From: a virus
IMG/VR virus record: IMGVR_UViG_3300023199_000051
Coordinates: 114,165 to 178,164 of that record
Reading direction: 5' to 3' (one strand)
Length of the DNA: 64,000 nt
Part shown: positions 1 to 8,798 of the stretch, piece by piece
Position numbering within the stretch: the first letter of the stretch is position 1
Layout of the letters: every line of letters begins with the position of its first letter
Notes under the pieces: model-generated
Told to the model about the DNA's origin: nothing
Database searches by the model: none
The model's input: the letters and a program-made list of their open reading frames with translations, nothing else
Translations under genes and position numbers: made by a program

Positions 1-2
1 AT

Positions 3-701
3 GATCAAGGCACCATCATCTCAGGCGGGCTGTTGCGGGCCTTCAAGTCGGGGTCCAAGGAGGTCTTCGAGATCACTGTAGAAGATTCTGATGGGCGGCA
101 ACGCAGCTTGAAAACTACTATGGGCCACCGTTTCCTTACACCGGATGGGGAGAAGCGCCTGCGGGAGCTGGAAGCTGGCCACGAGGTCTACATCGTCGGA
201 GCGAGGAAGAGGAAGCCGCGCGGTAAGCAGGCCGAAGGCACGCGCAAGAAGTACCTGGTGGTGTCAGCCGTTCACCACCACCCCCACGCTACTTCATGGA
301 TGCGACACCGGAAGAACCGCCCGAACCCCTACAAGGAGTCGCGCGTTCCTCTCCATCGCATCGTGTACGAAGCCCATCTCAGCGGAATCACTACGGAGCA
401 GTTCATTGCGCGAGTGAAGGCGAACGAGCTGGAAGGACTCACCTTCGTGGACCCTAGTGTCCATGATGTGCACTACATTGACGGTGATGCAGAAAACAAC
501 AGCATCAACAACTTGGAGCTGCTACCCGTTGGTGATCACCAGCAGCATCATGCCCAAGAAGGTGCCTGGCGCCGTGTGCTGCCCAAAGCCGTACCGGCCC
601 GTGTGCTTTCCATCGAGCCGAAGGGCATCCAGCCCACCTACGACTTGATGATGGCAGGACCGCACCACAACTACGCTGCTAACGACTTCATCGTGCACAA
701 C
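3..701 (+). other. Intein (C-terminal part) with HNH homing endonuclease, inserted in the helicase P-loop
   Basis: The text shows a splicing block B (FEITVEDSDG...TTMGHRFLT) and ends in NDFIVHN followed by extein Cys, the usual HN/C splice junction at 701/702. Between them is an HNH core: HRIVYEAH, then VHYIDGDAENNSINNLELL and DHQQHH. The N-terminal splice junction is outside the window. The insertion point is inside the Walker A motif of the host helicase, a typical choice for inteins because the site cannot be lost. Confidence 0.88.
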
Positions 702-2696
702 TGCGGAGCAGGAAAGACGTTCCTGGGCATCCTGTTCAGCTTGTCCTACCCAGGCCGGACCATCATCGTCACAAGGGCATCAACGACGCACCAGTGGGCG
801 GGGCAGTTTCGCAAGTTCTGCCAGGACGGCGCGGTCAAGGTAGCCGTGCTCGACGGCACGAGAGGGTTCAGGGCCAAGCGAGCACCGAAGCAGACATACA
901 CATCGTGGGTCCGCATGCACTTCGAGGCGGAGTCTCCGGGCCGCATTGCGAGTCTCCGAGAGCAGCGGTCGGAGAGCGGACGGCGCAAGGCCATCACCAA
1001 GGCGTTTCGGCGCGTGCTTCGGGCCTTGTTCGAGGCCGGTCCAGAAGGATGCGCTGTGCGGGATCTACCGGGGTCAAGCGGTGCCGTGAGGAATGCCCTG
1101 TCCCGGTTTGAAGATGCGGGCCTGGTCGAGAGGCACGACAAGCCAGACAATTCCGCCTGGAAGCCGTGGGTGGTGCGCAGCACCTTCACGGACCGGATCA
1201 TTTCCTGGCACGATGGCTACGAGGGCCCCATGCTCAAGTCTGGCGAGGTGACATCGCTGTCCCTCATCGAGCAGGCGGAAGATGCGAAGCCCGCTAAGCG
1301 TGCCCACGCGCGAGCGCTGCTCCTCGCGCACAGCAACCTCGACCGCAAGCTCATCGCAGATCGGTGCGGCATGAGCCTTGACGGGGTGCTTGATGTTCTA
1401 GGCGAGCGAGCAGCAGAAGCGAACGCTGAGATGCGTGAAGGAGTGCTGGACATCGAGGATGATACTGACGCCGTCGTAGTCGGGTGGCCCGTGCTCACAG
1501 CCAGGCGACGCGCGCTCATCAACTGGGGGAAGCAGGATGAAGCGCCCCTCACAGTCATCCTCGACGAGAGCCACAACGCCAAGCAGTGGAGCCGCTGGCG
1601 TGCAGTCGACGAACCTGACGGGTCGGTGAGCTGGGAGCCGAAGAGCAACACATCGGCATCTGCCCTCCTGATCTGCGGAGAAGCTGAACGGGTGCTGTGC
1701 CTCACGGCAACACCGCAACCCGATCGGACCCGAGACCTCTGGGCACAGCTCGATCTCATCGATCCGTGGTCCTTCGGCAAGTTCCGGGTCTACGCGATGC
1801 GCTATTGCGGTGCGATGTACAACGAGTACGGCATCGACAGCCGCGGCAGTAGCAACCAGGAGGAGCTGCACAAGCGGCTCGGCTTCTACTTCCACATCGT
1901 CACCGAGGAGGAGGCCAAGCGCGAGCTGCCGCCCCTCACGCGCGACATGGTGTGGCTGCCACCGGCCGAGCTGGCTTCGGTCCGCGTCTCCAAGCAGCGA
2001 TGGATGGCTGCCAAGCGGAGAGGTGCCACCGCACTGCTGGAGCTGAAGCTGTGCGTCACAGCCGCTATGAAGCACCCGTGGCTGGTGAAGCGTGTCAAGG
2101 ACTGCATCCTCGATGAAGAGAAAGTCGTGCTGTTCAGCGGCCGGCGCAACGACGCTGAGAACCTGCTGGTAGCTGTGCAGGGCATGGTAGCGGCTGAGCG
2201 CAAGAAGAAGAGGCACGACAGCACTTACGACGACTTTGAGGTCTGGATGGCGCATGGTGGACAGTCGAACAAGGAGCGTGCCGAGATCCTGAAAGCCTAC
2301 ATCGCACACGACGGGCCGGGGCTCATCATTGGGACCATCGACGCTTGGGGGGAAGCCATCGACGGCCTGCAGAGCACGAACCGGGCACTGATCTCCATGC
2401 TGCCTTGGAACCACGGCAAGCTCATCCAGCTCGAAGGCCGCTTCGACCGCTTGGGGGGCAAGGTGGCCACTACGCTGGAGTACGTGATCGCCGAGATGAC
2501 GGTCGACGAAGACGTGCTCGACCACGTGGTAGTGAAGGCGGAAGATGCGGGGGAAGTGCTCGGTGATGGAGAGCTGATCGAGATGAGCGCAGTCCTCGAC
2601 GGCGTCCAAGACGAAGAAGAGATACTCAAAGGCTTCGCCGCCAAGCTGCTCGCCGCTGAGAAGAAGCGCAAAGAGAAGAGGGAGCAAGCAGCATGA
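3..2696 (+). CDS. SF2 (SNF2/ResIII-like) DNA helicase interrupted by an HNH intein, 5' end missing
   Basis: The frame is already open at the window edge, so the start lies upstream. Bases 3-701 encode the end of an intein; the host protein resumes at 702 with CGAGKTF, the Walker A loop. Later motifs are ILDESHN (motif II, near 1560), LTATPQ (motif III, near 1705) and a motif V/VI region GTIDAW...EGRFDRLGG (near 2335-2460), the R-x-D-R-x-G form seen in SNF2-like helicases. It should be an ATP-dependent DNA translocase once the intein is excised. A long insert of about 250 residues separates motifs I and II and contains winged-helix-like text. The stop overlaps the next start (ATGA at 2693). 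The exact family is not certain. Confidence 0.85.
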   Translation, partial: DQGTIISGGLLRAFKSGSKEVFEITVEDSDGRQRSLKTTMGHRFLTPDGEKRLRELEAGHEVYIVGARKRKPRGKQAEGTRKKYLVVSAVHHHPHATSWMRHRKNRPNPYKESRVPLHRIVYEAHLSGITTEQFIARVKANELEGLTFVDPSVHDVHYIDGDAENNSINNLELLPVGDHQQHHAQEGAWRRVLPKAVPARVLSIEPKGIQPTYDLMMAGPHHNYAANDFIVHNCGAGKTFLGILFSLSYPGRTIIVTRASTTHQWAGQFRKFCQDGAVKVAVLDGTRGFRAKRAPKQTYTSWVRMHFEAESPGRIASLREQRSESGRRKAITKAFRRVLRALFEAGPEGCAVRDLPGSSGAVRNALSRFEDAGLVERHDKPDNSAWKPWVVRSTFTDRIISWHDGYEGPMLKSGEVTSLSLIEQAEDAKPAKRAHARALLLAHSNLDRKLIADRCGMSLDGVLDVLGERAAEANAEMREGVLDIEDDTDAVVVGWPVLTARRRALINWGKQDEAPLTVILDESHNAKQWSRWRAVDEPDGSVSWEPKSNTSASALLICGEAERVLCLTATPQPDRTRDLWAQLDLIDPWSFGKFRVYAMRYCGAMYNEYGIDSRGSSNQEELHKRLGFYFHIVTEEEAKRELPPLTRDMVWLPPAELASVRVSKQRWMAAKRRGATALLELKLCVTAAMKHPWLVKRVKDCILDEEKVVLFSGRRNDAENLLVAVQGMVAAERKKKRHDSTYDDFEVWMAHGGQSNKERAEILKAYIAHDGPGLIIGTIDAWGEAIDGLQSTNRALISMLPWNHGKLIQLEGRFDRLGGKVATTLEYVIAEMTVDEDVLDHVVVKAEDAGEVLGDGELIEMSAVLDGVQDEEEILKGFAAKLLAAEKKRKEKREQAA

Positions 2697-2806
2697 GACA
2701 TCTCCTCCACAAGCACGTCTGCCTGTACCGCATCGACATCGGCTTAGGGCTCGTCGCCTTCACCCTCTTCTACACTGCGGCTGAGGTGTACTGTGCCACG
2801 CCCTGA
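2693..2806 (+). CDS. Small single-span membrane protein, 37 aa
   Basis: ATG at 2693 overlaps the helicase stop (ATGA) and the frame ends at TGA 2806, overlapping the next gene's GTG by 14 bases. The product starts MRHLLHKHVCLYRID and continues with one hydrophobic stretch (IGLGLVAFTLFYTAAEVY) long enough to span a membrane, with a basic N-terminus. No family is recognised. Translational coupling to both neighbours is the main support that it is real; its length makes that support limited. Confidence 0.5.
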   Translation: MRHLLHKHVCLYRIDIGLGLVAFTLFYTAAEVYCATP

Positions 2807-3440
2807 CATCGACCTTGACGATCCGCACTATCCCGAGCCCCAGGTCATTCCGATGGGTGCTGGGCGCTGCCACGTCGACAATGGAGCTGTAACCATCTGG
2901 GTAGCTGGTGCGGACGAGGGCATCGAGGTGGTCGAGGGAGACCTCATCGAGGCCTGCATCACCGAGCTGGTGGACAGTGAAGAGGACGTGCGTCGTCGCT
3001 ACCGCGCCATGAAGCACGGCCCTCGCCCAGAAAAGCCGCGAGCTGAGTGGCTGGGCGGTTGGATGTCCTGTGCCTTCGACCCCCCGCTCGACAAGCCCCA
3101 CTTCATGGCGGCTCGCGCACGGTACTACCAGGTGCTCCAGACAGGCATGTGGTTGCGGCGTGTAGGATCTGGGTGTGCGCTGCGCCAGCTTGACATCCCC
3201 GAGCTGGAGAAGGGCACATGCTGGGGCCCCGTCCGAGCAACCGACTTCCGAGGGACGCCCTGCTCTTGGATGCTGGGATACGTCTGGCAGATCCGCAAAG
3301 GCGTCTACCTACTGGCCGAGCCATACGAGCAGCTGCCAAGCGGCTTTCGCCACCACAACCTCTCAACAGGACCCTGGCGCTTCACCTTCGAGGGTGAGCC
3401 GGCCGTGACCACCTTCGAGACCATTCGGGAGCAGACATGA
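2793..3440 (+). CDS. Hypothetical protein, 215 aa
   Basis: The frame opens with GTG at 2793 (PRPDIDLDDPHYPEPQ...) inside the end of the small membrane gene and closes at 3440, where the next gene starts with ATGA. The protein is acidic at its N-terminus and mixed alpha/beta afterwards, with no signal peptide, membrane span or cysteine cluster. I do not recognise a family. Codon use and the tight junctions on both sides make it a credible gene in the same operon as the helicase. Confidence 0.7.
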   Translation: MPRPDIDLDDPHYPEPQVIPMGAGRCHVDNGAVTIWVAGADEGIEVVEGDLIEACITELVDSEEDVRRRYRAMKHGPRPEKPRAEWLGGWMSCAFDPPLDKPHFMAARARYYQVLQTGMWLRRVGSGCALRQLDIPELEKGTCWGPVRATDFRGTPCSWMLGYVWQIRKGVYLLAEPYEQLPSGFRHHNLSTGPWRFTFEGEPAVTTFETIREQT

Positions 3441-3826
3441 GACGACGCCGACCCCCTGGCGCCACACCTATGCTCGGTGGGGGCCCCCCTCAGCGCTCCC
3501 TGCCACCTCCACTCTGCCCAGAGTGCGGGGCTGCCGCAAAGATAGCACCTGGCTCAGCCCGTGTAGGTACGCCGACCATCGCAGCGTGCTCCCAGTGTGG
3601 GATCACCTTCCAGGCCACGTTGACCTGGCAGCTGCCCGAGCGGGCAACAGCTGAGGCTGCACTCAAGCCTCAAGATAACGACTGCGACGACGGCACTCGG
3701 AAGGCGGTAGCAGCTATGATCAACGTGCTCGAAGGCCACGCACACTTCCACCCCCAGGATCGGATCAAGGGCTGCGTCGTGTGCCAAGCCATCATGAAGG
3801 GCGAAGCGGTTCTTCAGCAGCTGTAG
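3437..3826 (+). CDS. Zinc-ribbon-like hypothetical protein, 129 aa
   Basis: ATGA overlap with the preceding gene fixes the start. After a proline/glycine-rich, basic N-terminus, the sequence shows LCPECGAAAK and, 25 residues on, CSQCGITFQ: two CxxCG knuckles that would bind one zinc ion as a ribbon of the kind found in nucleic-acid-binding proteins. A third possible pair (CVVC) lies near the C-terminus in a helical segment rich in His (EGHAHFHPQD). Function unknown. Confidence 0.65.
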   Translation: MRRRRPPGATPMLGGGPPQRSLPPPLCPECGAAAKIAPGSARVGTPTIAACSQCGITFQATLTWQLPERATAEAALKPQDNDCDDGTRKAVAAMINVLEGHAHFHPQDRIKGCVVCQAIMKGEAVLQQL

Positions 3827-3843
3827 CGATCAAGGAGAACACC

Positions 3844-4287
3844 ATGAAGATTGAAGAGGCACGTGCAGTGATGCAAGGAGCACTGCCAGGGTGGACCGTC
3901 GTCTGGGAAGGAGGACGCCTGTTGTACCGAGCTGCAGCTCCCAACTATGCAGAAACCGGGCTGGTGGTGGAGGGCTGCAACGTAGAGGACGTCGTCGCGC
4001 GCGTTCGGGCTGTAGAGGAGCGCCTCAGCGGAGAAGCAAGTGCTCCCATCGAGAAGGGCATTCCAACCAATGGGGGCGGCAAGCCGATCATGGGAACGCT
4101 GCCCGCCGACCCGGACGACACGGCCGAGCAGGTCCGGCGCACGGTCAGCCGCTCCCTGACGAGGAGCGATGCTGTGTCACAAGGCTTCACCGGAGAGACG
4201 TGCGTGAGGTGCGGCTCTATGGAGATGCAGAAGACCGGCACATGCTCTACATGCGTGGCCTGCGGTACTACATCAGGGTGCAGCTAG
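3844..4287 (+). CDS. Free-standing protein with the C-terminal zinc tail of class II ribonucleotide reductase (NrdJ-like)
   Basis: The start is ATG 3844 behind AAGGAGAACACC. Residues 1-60 (MKIEEARAVMQGALPGW...) are unrecognised. The last 30 residues read CVRCGSMEMQ...GTCSTC...CGTTSGCS, which closely follows the zinc-binding tail that ends adenosylcobalamin-dependent ribonucleotide reductases (C-x2-CG ... G-x-C-x2-C-x2-CG ... GCS). In full-length NrdJ this tail passes reducing equivalents to the active site. No reductase catalytic domain is encoded next to it here, so it is either a detached subunit of a split reductase encoded elsewhere or a domain re-used for another purpose. Confidence 0.7.
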   Translation: MKIEEARAVMQGALPGWTVVWEGGRLLYRAAAPNYAETGLVVEGCNVEDVVARVRAVEERLSGEASAPIEKGIPTNGGGKPIMGTLPADPDDTAEQVRRTVSRSLTRSDAVSQGFTGETCVRCGSMEMQKTGTCSTCVACGTTSGCS

Positions 4288-4391
4288 CAGCGAAGCCATG
4301 CACGATTGTATCCATTCAACCTTGTCTATCAGTGGGTGTGCGCAGTACGCACGGCGACAGTTTAAGTTGACGGTGTAGCCTGGAGGCATCT

Positions 4392-5459
4392 TTGCGACTC
4401 ATCTTCTTCTCTGTGGTTCTGCTCGTCGGCAGTGCATGCCGCGTCGACGACGGCGACTTCGACACCGGCACCCTCGACACGGCGTCCTTCGGGATTCCCG
4501 ACGACACCGGCACCGACACCGGCACCGACGACACTGGCACCGACGTCCCGCTCGACACCATCGACGCCGACGGGGACGGCTACAGCCCAGCCGAAGGCGA
4601 CTGCGATGACAGCAAGTCCGCGCTGAACCCGGCCGCGACGGACCAGGTGGGGGACGGCATCGACCAGAACTGCGACGGCGCGGACGGCTTCGACGGTGAC
4701 GGTGACGGCTCTGCTTCTCCCGCTTCGGGTGGTGACGACTGCGACGACGCCGAGCCCGCAAGCTACCCCAGCAACACCGAGGCGTGCTTCGACGGCATCG
4801 ACAACGACTGCGACTTGAGCACCAAGGACGACGACTGCGACCAGGACGGAGCCGGCGCGGACGTCGACTGCGACGACAACGACCCGACCGTGCCAACCAC
4901 CGAGATCCCGTACAACGGCATCGACGAGAACTGCTCGGGTTCGGACCTCACCGATGTGGACGGTGACGGCTTCGACGGTGACACCGGACCCGACTGCGAC
5001 GACGACAACGAGGACGTCTACCCCGGAGCCTGGGACGGCTGCAACGGCGTCGACGACGACTGCGACGGCGTGGTCGACGGCGGCACGAACCCCGACCCCG
5101 TGAGTCAGGCACCGGGCGTCAGCAGCATGACGGCCGTCGACGACCCCGTGAACGACGTGTGGGTGGTCACAATCGAGAGCTACGACGTGAACTTCGACCA
5201 GTCGTCCGTCGAGCTGTGGTGGTACACGGGGTGGCAGAGTGCTGGTGGTACCGACGTCCCTATCACTGCCAATGCCACCTACGCGCTGCCCGCCGACACC
5301 GTGAGCATGGACGTGTGCGCCATCGTCATCGAGATCCCGTACGACTGCGCGGAGGATGTGGCTGGCACAGTGATCACGCTGCATGATCTGCGAGATGCGG
5401 ATGGGAACGTGTATAGCGGGCCGAAGTGGGCAAACGTCACGCGGCCGGAGGGGTGCTGA
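4392..5459 (+). CDS. Lipoprotein with MopE-type Asp/Cys-rich metal-binding repeats, 355 aa
   Basis: A TTG start gives a short signal peptide ending in a lipobox (LLVGSAC, Cys at residue 16), then a low-complexity Asp/Thr segment. From about residue 57 there are four to five copies of a repeat of the form D-x-DGDG...DCDD...P-A/G...DGIDxNCDG, as in the putative copper/calcium-binding repeat domain named after MopE and common in secreted proteins of Myxococcota. A beta-rich, Asp-poor C-terminal domain of about 120 residues follows. Likely exported and surface-anchored in the host. Extended ORFs on the opposite strand are by-products of its Asp-rich codons. A phage or plasmid copy of such a gene suggests acquisition from the host. 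Confidence 0.8.
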   Translation: MRLIFFSVVLLVGSACRVDDGDFDTGTLDTASFGIPDDTGTDTGTDDTGTDVPLDTIDADGDGYSPAEGDCDDSKSALNPAATDQVGDGIDQNCDGADGFDGDGDGSASPASGGDDCDDAEPASYPSNTEACFDGIDNDCDLSTKDDDCDQDGAGADVDCDDNDPTVPTTEIPYNGIDENCSGSDLTDVDGDGFDGDTGPDCDDDNEDVYPGAWDGCNGVDDDCDGVVDGGTNPDPVSQAPGVSSMTAVDDPVNDVWVVTIESYDVNFDQSSVELWWYTGWQSAGGTDVPITANATYALPADTVSMDVCAIVIEIPYDCAEDVAGTVITLHDLRDADGNVYSGPKWANVTRPEGC

Positions 5460-5460
5460 C

Positions 5461-5805
5461 GTGCCCACGACGCGTGTCTGCCTCAAGACCCAGACCTTCG
5501 AGGTGTACATCGGGCGGAAGGAGTGGTGCCCTAGCGACTGGGACGGCCCTGGTGCTGACGGCACCTTCGGCAATCCGGTGGGCACGGTAGACCGCTTCGA
5601 GGACTACTTCCACGGCCGGCTCCAGCGGGATCCGGCCTTCCGGGCTGAAGTCGAGGGGCTGCGAGGGAAGCACCTGGGGTGCTTCTGTCGGGCAGGCAAG
5701 CGCTGCCACGGTGACGTGATCATCGAGCACCTGGATGGAGCTGAAAGCGCGAGCGACGAGGACGTGATTGCTGCCATGGCACGTCGCCTACGAGAGCAGG
5801 CGTGA
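5461..5805 (+). CDS. DUF4326 family protein, 114 aa
   Basis: GTG at 5461 follows the previous stop by one base. The product has the hallmarks of DUF4326: VYIGRKEW near the N-terminus, a GTFGNPVG element, a region RFEDYFHGRLQRDPAF and the cysteine signature GKHLGCFCRAGKRCHGDV near residues 76-93. These small proteins are frequent in phages and mobile elements; their biochemical role is not established. The C-terminal 20 residues are helical and acidic. Confidence 0.8.
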   Translation: MPTTRVCLKTQTFEVYIGRKEWCPSDWDGPGADGTFGNPVGTVDRFEDYFHGRLQRDPAFRAEVEGLRGKHLGCFCRAGKRCHGDVIIEHLDGAESASDEDVIAAMARRLREQA

Positions 5806-5818
5806 AGGTCTGTTGCAC

Positions 5819-5841
5819 GGTGTGCACACCTGCGCTACGCT
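5819..5841 (+). promoter_or_regulatory. Palindrome plus weak copy of the TGTRG-N9-CTACA motif
   Basis: GGTGTGCACACC at 5819-5830 is a perfect 12-bp palindrome. It overlaps TGTGC (5821) - nine bases - CTACG (5835-5839), one mismatch per half from the motif found at other promoters in this window. It sits 55 bases ahead of the next start codon, in the only gap between genes here, so a regulated promoter is likely. Confidence 0.4.
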
Positions 5842-5895
5842 GAACAGGTACAGGCCTTCTACACCCGAAGAAGAACTACTGCAGGAGCTACCCAC

Positions 5896-7398
5896 ATGAC
5901 TGCTACTGGTAAGTCCACGCCCCTCTCACCGGGCCCCGATCTCGGCAACCCGTGGTGGGCCCCCCAAGCCAGCTTGCCGCGGCCGTACACGGCTGTGCTG
6001 CTTCGCTGCAAGATACCAATCGGAGTGGAAGGGGCTCCTCAGGCAGAGTCTCGCCCTCAGGATGAAACAAGGCCCGTCACCGTGTGTTCGGTGGCCTACT
6101 TCGATGGCTCATGGAAGTCGCTGGCCTCATTCAAGGCTGTCACAGGCACCCCTGTTGCGTGGAAGCGGCTTCCATCTCCCGGCATGATCGTCTCCGGCTC
6201 GTACGGAGTGGGGTGGGAACCCCTCCAGTGGAAGCCGACTATGGGTGAGTGGGGCACATTCAGGAACCAGAGGTTCAGGGCCCAGAACCCCGACATCCAA
6301 GGCGTGCCGGGAGGCTGCCCCTTGGACTGGATGCCCTACTCCGGGACACCTCGGTCAGAGGACGCGGATCCTCAATGGTACACGGACTTCAGCGCTATCC
6401 CTACCTCTCAGTCTGAGGACCACTACGTTGAAGTGCTCTACAAGGACAAGGTCAACAGGGGCTTCGGGCGCTTCACCTGTTCTGAGGTCTGGGGCCGGAG
6501 CAAGAAGGCCCAAAAGACTGGAAGAGGCATCTGGCACACCACTACTGTCGAGAGCGGCAGCTTCGTTCTTCTCGCCTGGAGGTTCGCCACGGCACGCAGT
6601 GCAGCCAAGGAAGTCGAGACCGTACCGACTTCAGAGCGCCGCAAGCCAGCTGGGATGCAGCCGAGCCCTCAAGAGGCGGAGGAGCCACGCGTGCTTACTG
6701 CGCCTCGACCGCCGGCCACCAGCTCTACCGCGAACGGCGCAGATCCGGGCATCCGGGAGCTGTACACGGCAACCTACCGCGCTTCGGTGCTGGAGCTGAT
6801 CAACAACATGACGACGCAGAACGCAGCGCGGACATCGGCGCAGATCGCACGGTTGTCGATGGCGAACCGCAAGCTGCTGGCGCTGTTCGGGGAGCACACG
6901 TTCCCCGAAGAAGAGCTGATGTCCCCTAGAGAGCGGCGGCGACGGAAGCGCATGCAGACGTTCGGGAAGAAGTCGCGCGAGACCATGGGCGTCAAGGCGC
7001 TGCAGGAGATCATCGGCGCCGTTGCGCAGACCAGAAAGCCGGCAGAGCTTCAGACGCTGGTGCGCACGCTCAAGGACATGGATGACGCTGATGACGCCAG
7101 TGGCACCATGGCCGAAGCACGGAAGAAGATCGAAGGCCAGGTCAGCAAGCTCTCCGATGAGATCACGCGGGGCTCCTCCGAGACAGACGTGCGCAAGGTG
7201 GCCGACAGCGCCGCACGGGCGATGAGCAGAGGGCTCAGTCCAGACGAGCAGGAGCTGGGGGTCGGTATGTACATGTCTGGTAGTCAGGAAGGCGCCCTCG
7301 GAGCGGATACCTTCGGCAACGACCCCGAAGCGGATACCTTCGGCAACGACCTCATCACCGCCGACCCCCTCGATGACGATCCTCTCTTGTCTTTCTAG
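5896..7398 (+). CDS. Hypothetical protein, 500 aa
   Basis: ATG 5896 has an upstream AGGAG. The first 230 residues look globular and Trp-rich (NPWWAPQ, GSWKSLASFKAV). A Pro/Ser/Ala linker follows (about 235-275), then a long helical, charged segment (about 290-440) with a strongly basic patch SPRERRRRKRMQTFGKK near residue 345. Near the C-terminus there is an exact short duplication (EADTFGND, residues 474-490), and the tail is acidic. No known domain is recognised. The basic patch and position at the head of a replication/recombination region make nucleic-acid binding possible, but that is inference only. Confidence 0.75.
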   Translation: MTATGKSTPLSPGPDLGNPWWAPQASLPRPYTAVLLRCKIPIGVEGAPQAESRPQDETRPVTVCSVAYFDGSWKSLASFKAVTGTPVAWKRLPSPGMIVSGSYGVGWEPLQWKPTMGEWGTFRNQRFRAQNPDIQGVPGGCPLDWMPYSGTPRSEDADPQWYTDFSAIPTSQSEDHYVEVLYKDKVNRGFGRFTCSEVWGRSKKAQKTGRGIWHTTTVESGSFVLLAWRFATARSAAKEVETVPTSERRKPAGMQPSPQEAEEPRVLTAPRPPATSSTANGADPGIRELYTATYRASVLELINNMTTQNAARTSAQIARLSMANRKLLALFGEHTFPEEELMSPRERRRRKRMQTFGKKSRETMGVKALQEIIGAVAQTRKPAELQTLVRTLKDMDDADDASGTMAEARKKIEGQVSKLSDEITRGSSETDVRKVADSAARAMSRGLSPDEQELGVGMYMSGSQEGALGADTFGNDPEADTFGNDLITADPLDDDPLLSF

Positions 7399-7407
7399 GA
7401 GACCCCT

Positions 7408-8442
7408 ATGGCAATCGACAACTGGCACATCCCTTCATGGACAGGCGACTTCGAGCTGCAGCGCGTCGAGGGGGAGGACAGCAAGTGCAAGCTCGTGGTG
7501 GAGGATCCGACACCCGCCGAACAGGCCAAGCTCGGGAAGTTCCTACGCCGCTGCAGGCAATACAAGTGGATCGACGACCTGGCCGGCATCGCCAACGAGG
7601 GACGAACCGAGCTGAAGATCGGCAGCGGCATCGCCAAGTGCGGCAAGTACCTGGTCGATGAGACGATGCCGGATCGGGGACGCCTCACGGCCATCCGCAG
7701 CAAGAGCGGCACGCTGGTGCTCGTGACGACCAGCGATGACCCCAACGAGGCCGAGAAGGTCGAGGAGGCAGCCAGTAAGCCAGAAGCCGAGACGGCCGTG
7801 ACGGCGAAGCGTCCGACGAAGTGCTGCCCGCATCCCATCGAAGGCCCTCTGGTGCGGTCATCGAAGGTGCTACGCAAGTTCTGCACACCGCGGCAGTGGT
7901 CAGACTGGTGCGAGAAGGGATGGCTCATCGCCTACGGGCACCTCTCGGGCCACGCCTACCGCATCGTGCACCGCCACCACCCAGCCGCTGCTGTCCAAGG
8001 GAAGATCTGCTGGGACCTCGACGACAGCCAAGTGCTGCACGCTCACGACAACAGCGTGCCTCCGGCTGAGGAGGTGCTGACCTTCAAGCTCATCCTGGAG
8101 AACATCGAGCCGTGGCTTCGGTGCCGTGCGACCGGGTTCGGGCCGAAGCGCTGGAAGCCCGCAAGCATCGGCTTCGTTGATCCTTCGGACACTGGGTTCC
8201 TCGAAGGTACCTGGGATGCAGGCATGATTGCAGGCCTCAGCGATGCTCTACAAGGCTTCCAGGCCGGCACACAGGTGAGGGAGGTACTGCAGGGACGACG
8301 TAGCTTCGGGGATATCGACCCCGACGCCCTGGAGACGGCCGCACGTGACCTCGGCGGTCTGGTCGATCTGGTGCTTGGTGACCGAAGGCCAAGATGGAAG
8401 AGGGGCCCTGTGTACGCTCAAGGCGTGTACGAGTCGGAGTGA
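7408..8442 (+). CDS. Hypothetical protein, 344 aa
   Basis: ATG 7408 lies nine bases after the preceding stop, with AGGAG spanning that stop, so the two genes are probably co-translated. The protein has two parts joined by a Glu/Ala-rich linker near residues 110-130 (EAEKVEEAASKPEAET). The N-terminal half carries paired cysteines in an alpha/beta context. The C-terminal half is Trp/Arg-rich (WLRCRATGFGPKRWKP). There is no export signal and no recognised family. Its stop overlaps the next start (GTGA). Confidence 0.72.
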   Translation: MAIDNWHIPSWTGDFELQRVEGEDSKCKLVVEDPTPAEQAKLGKFLRRCRQYKWIDDLAGIANEGRTELKIGSGIAKCGKYLVDETMPDRGRLTAIRSKSGTLVLVTTSDDPNEAEKVEEAASKPEAETAVTAKRPTKCCPHPIEGPLVRSSKVLRKFCTPRQWSDWCEKGWLIAYGHLSGHAYRIVHRHHPAAAVQGKICWDLDDSQVLHAHDNSVPPAEEVLTFKLILENIEPWLRCRATGFGPKRWKPASIGFVDPSDTGFLEGTWDAGMIAGLSDALQGFQAGTQVREVLQGRRSFGDIDPDALETAARDLGGLVDLVLGDRRPRWKRGPVYAQGVYESE

Positions 8443-8798
8443 TATTCTACGTTTTCTATGCGCTCATCGCCTCGTTCCTGGCAGCCGCTATGGGCACAGT
8501 GGTCTCCTTCCAGGTAACCAAGCACCGCCAGAACCTACTCCAGCAGCAGCCAGCTGCTGGGGATCTGTGGAGGCTACGTGGCTGGGGTGTCGTGCAGATC
8601 ATCGACGTGTACGACCATCCAACCGAGGGGGCCGAGGTGCAGCATGTCGCCTTCCAGGTTGAAGGGTCGCCCCGGTGGCACTGGATAGGACATGCTGCCT
8701 TTCAGGTGCATGCCGATCCTACCCCTTACATCGAGACCCGTCACACACACCCATTCCGCCGTCGCATAGAGCGGCAGCGGAGGAGGCATGGACGATGA
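8439..8798 (+). CDS. Small membrane-anchored hypothetical protein, 119 aa
   Basis: I choose GTG 8439, which overlaps the previous stop as GTGA; a longer frame from 8394 would run 49 bases into that gene. The N-terminus then reads IFYVFYALIASFLAAAMGTVVSF, a single membrane span, followed by a soluble domain of about 90 residues (WRLRGWGVVQIIDVYD...WHWIGHAAFQ) ending in a basic tail (RRRIERQRRRHGR). Inner-membrane anchoring with the basic end in the cytoplasm is plausible. Family unknown. Confidence 0.62.
   Translation: MIFYVFYALIASFLAAAMGTVVSFQVTKHRQNLLQQQPAAGDLWRLRGWGVVQIIDVYDHPTEGAEVQHVAFQVEGSPRWHWIGHAAFQVHADPTPYIETRHTHPFRRRIERQRRRHGR

Noticed and set aside
1398-2687. 429-aa minus-strand ORF opposite the SF2 helicase
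   Set aside because: Opposite-strand shadow of a GC-rich gene with clear helicase motifs on the plus strand.
4362-5585. 407-aa minus-strand ORF rich in Val and Asp
   Set aside because: By-product of the Asp/Gly repeat codons of the MopE-type lipoprotein.
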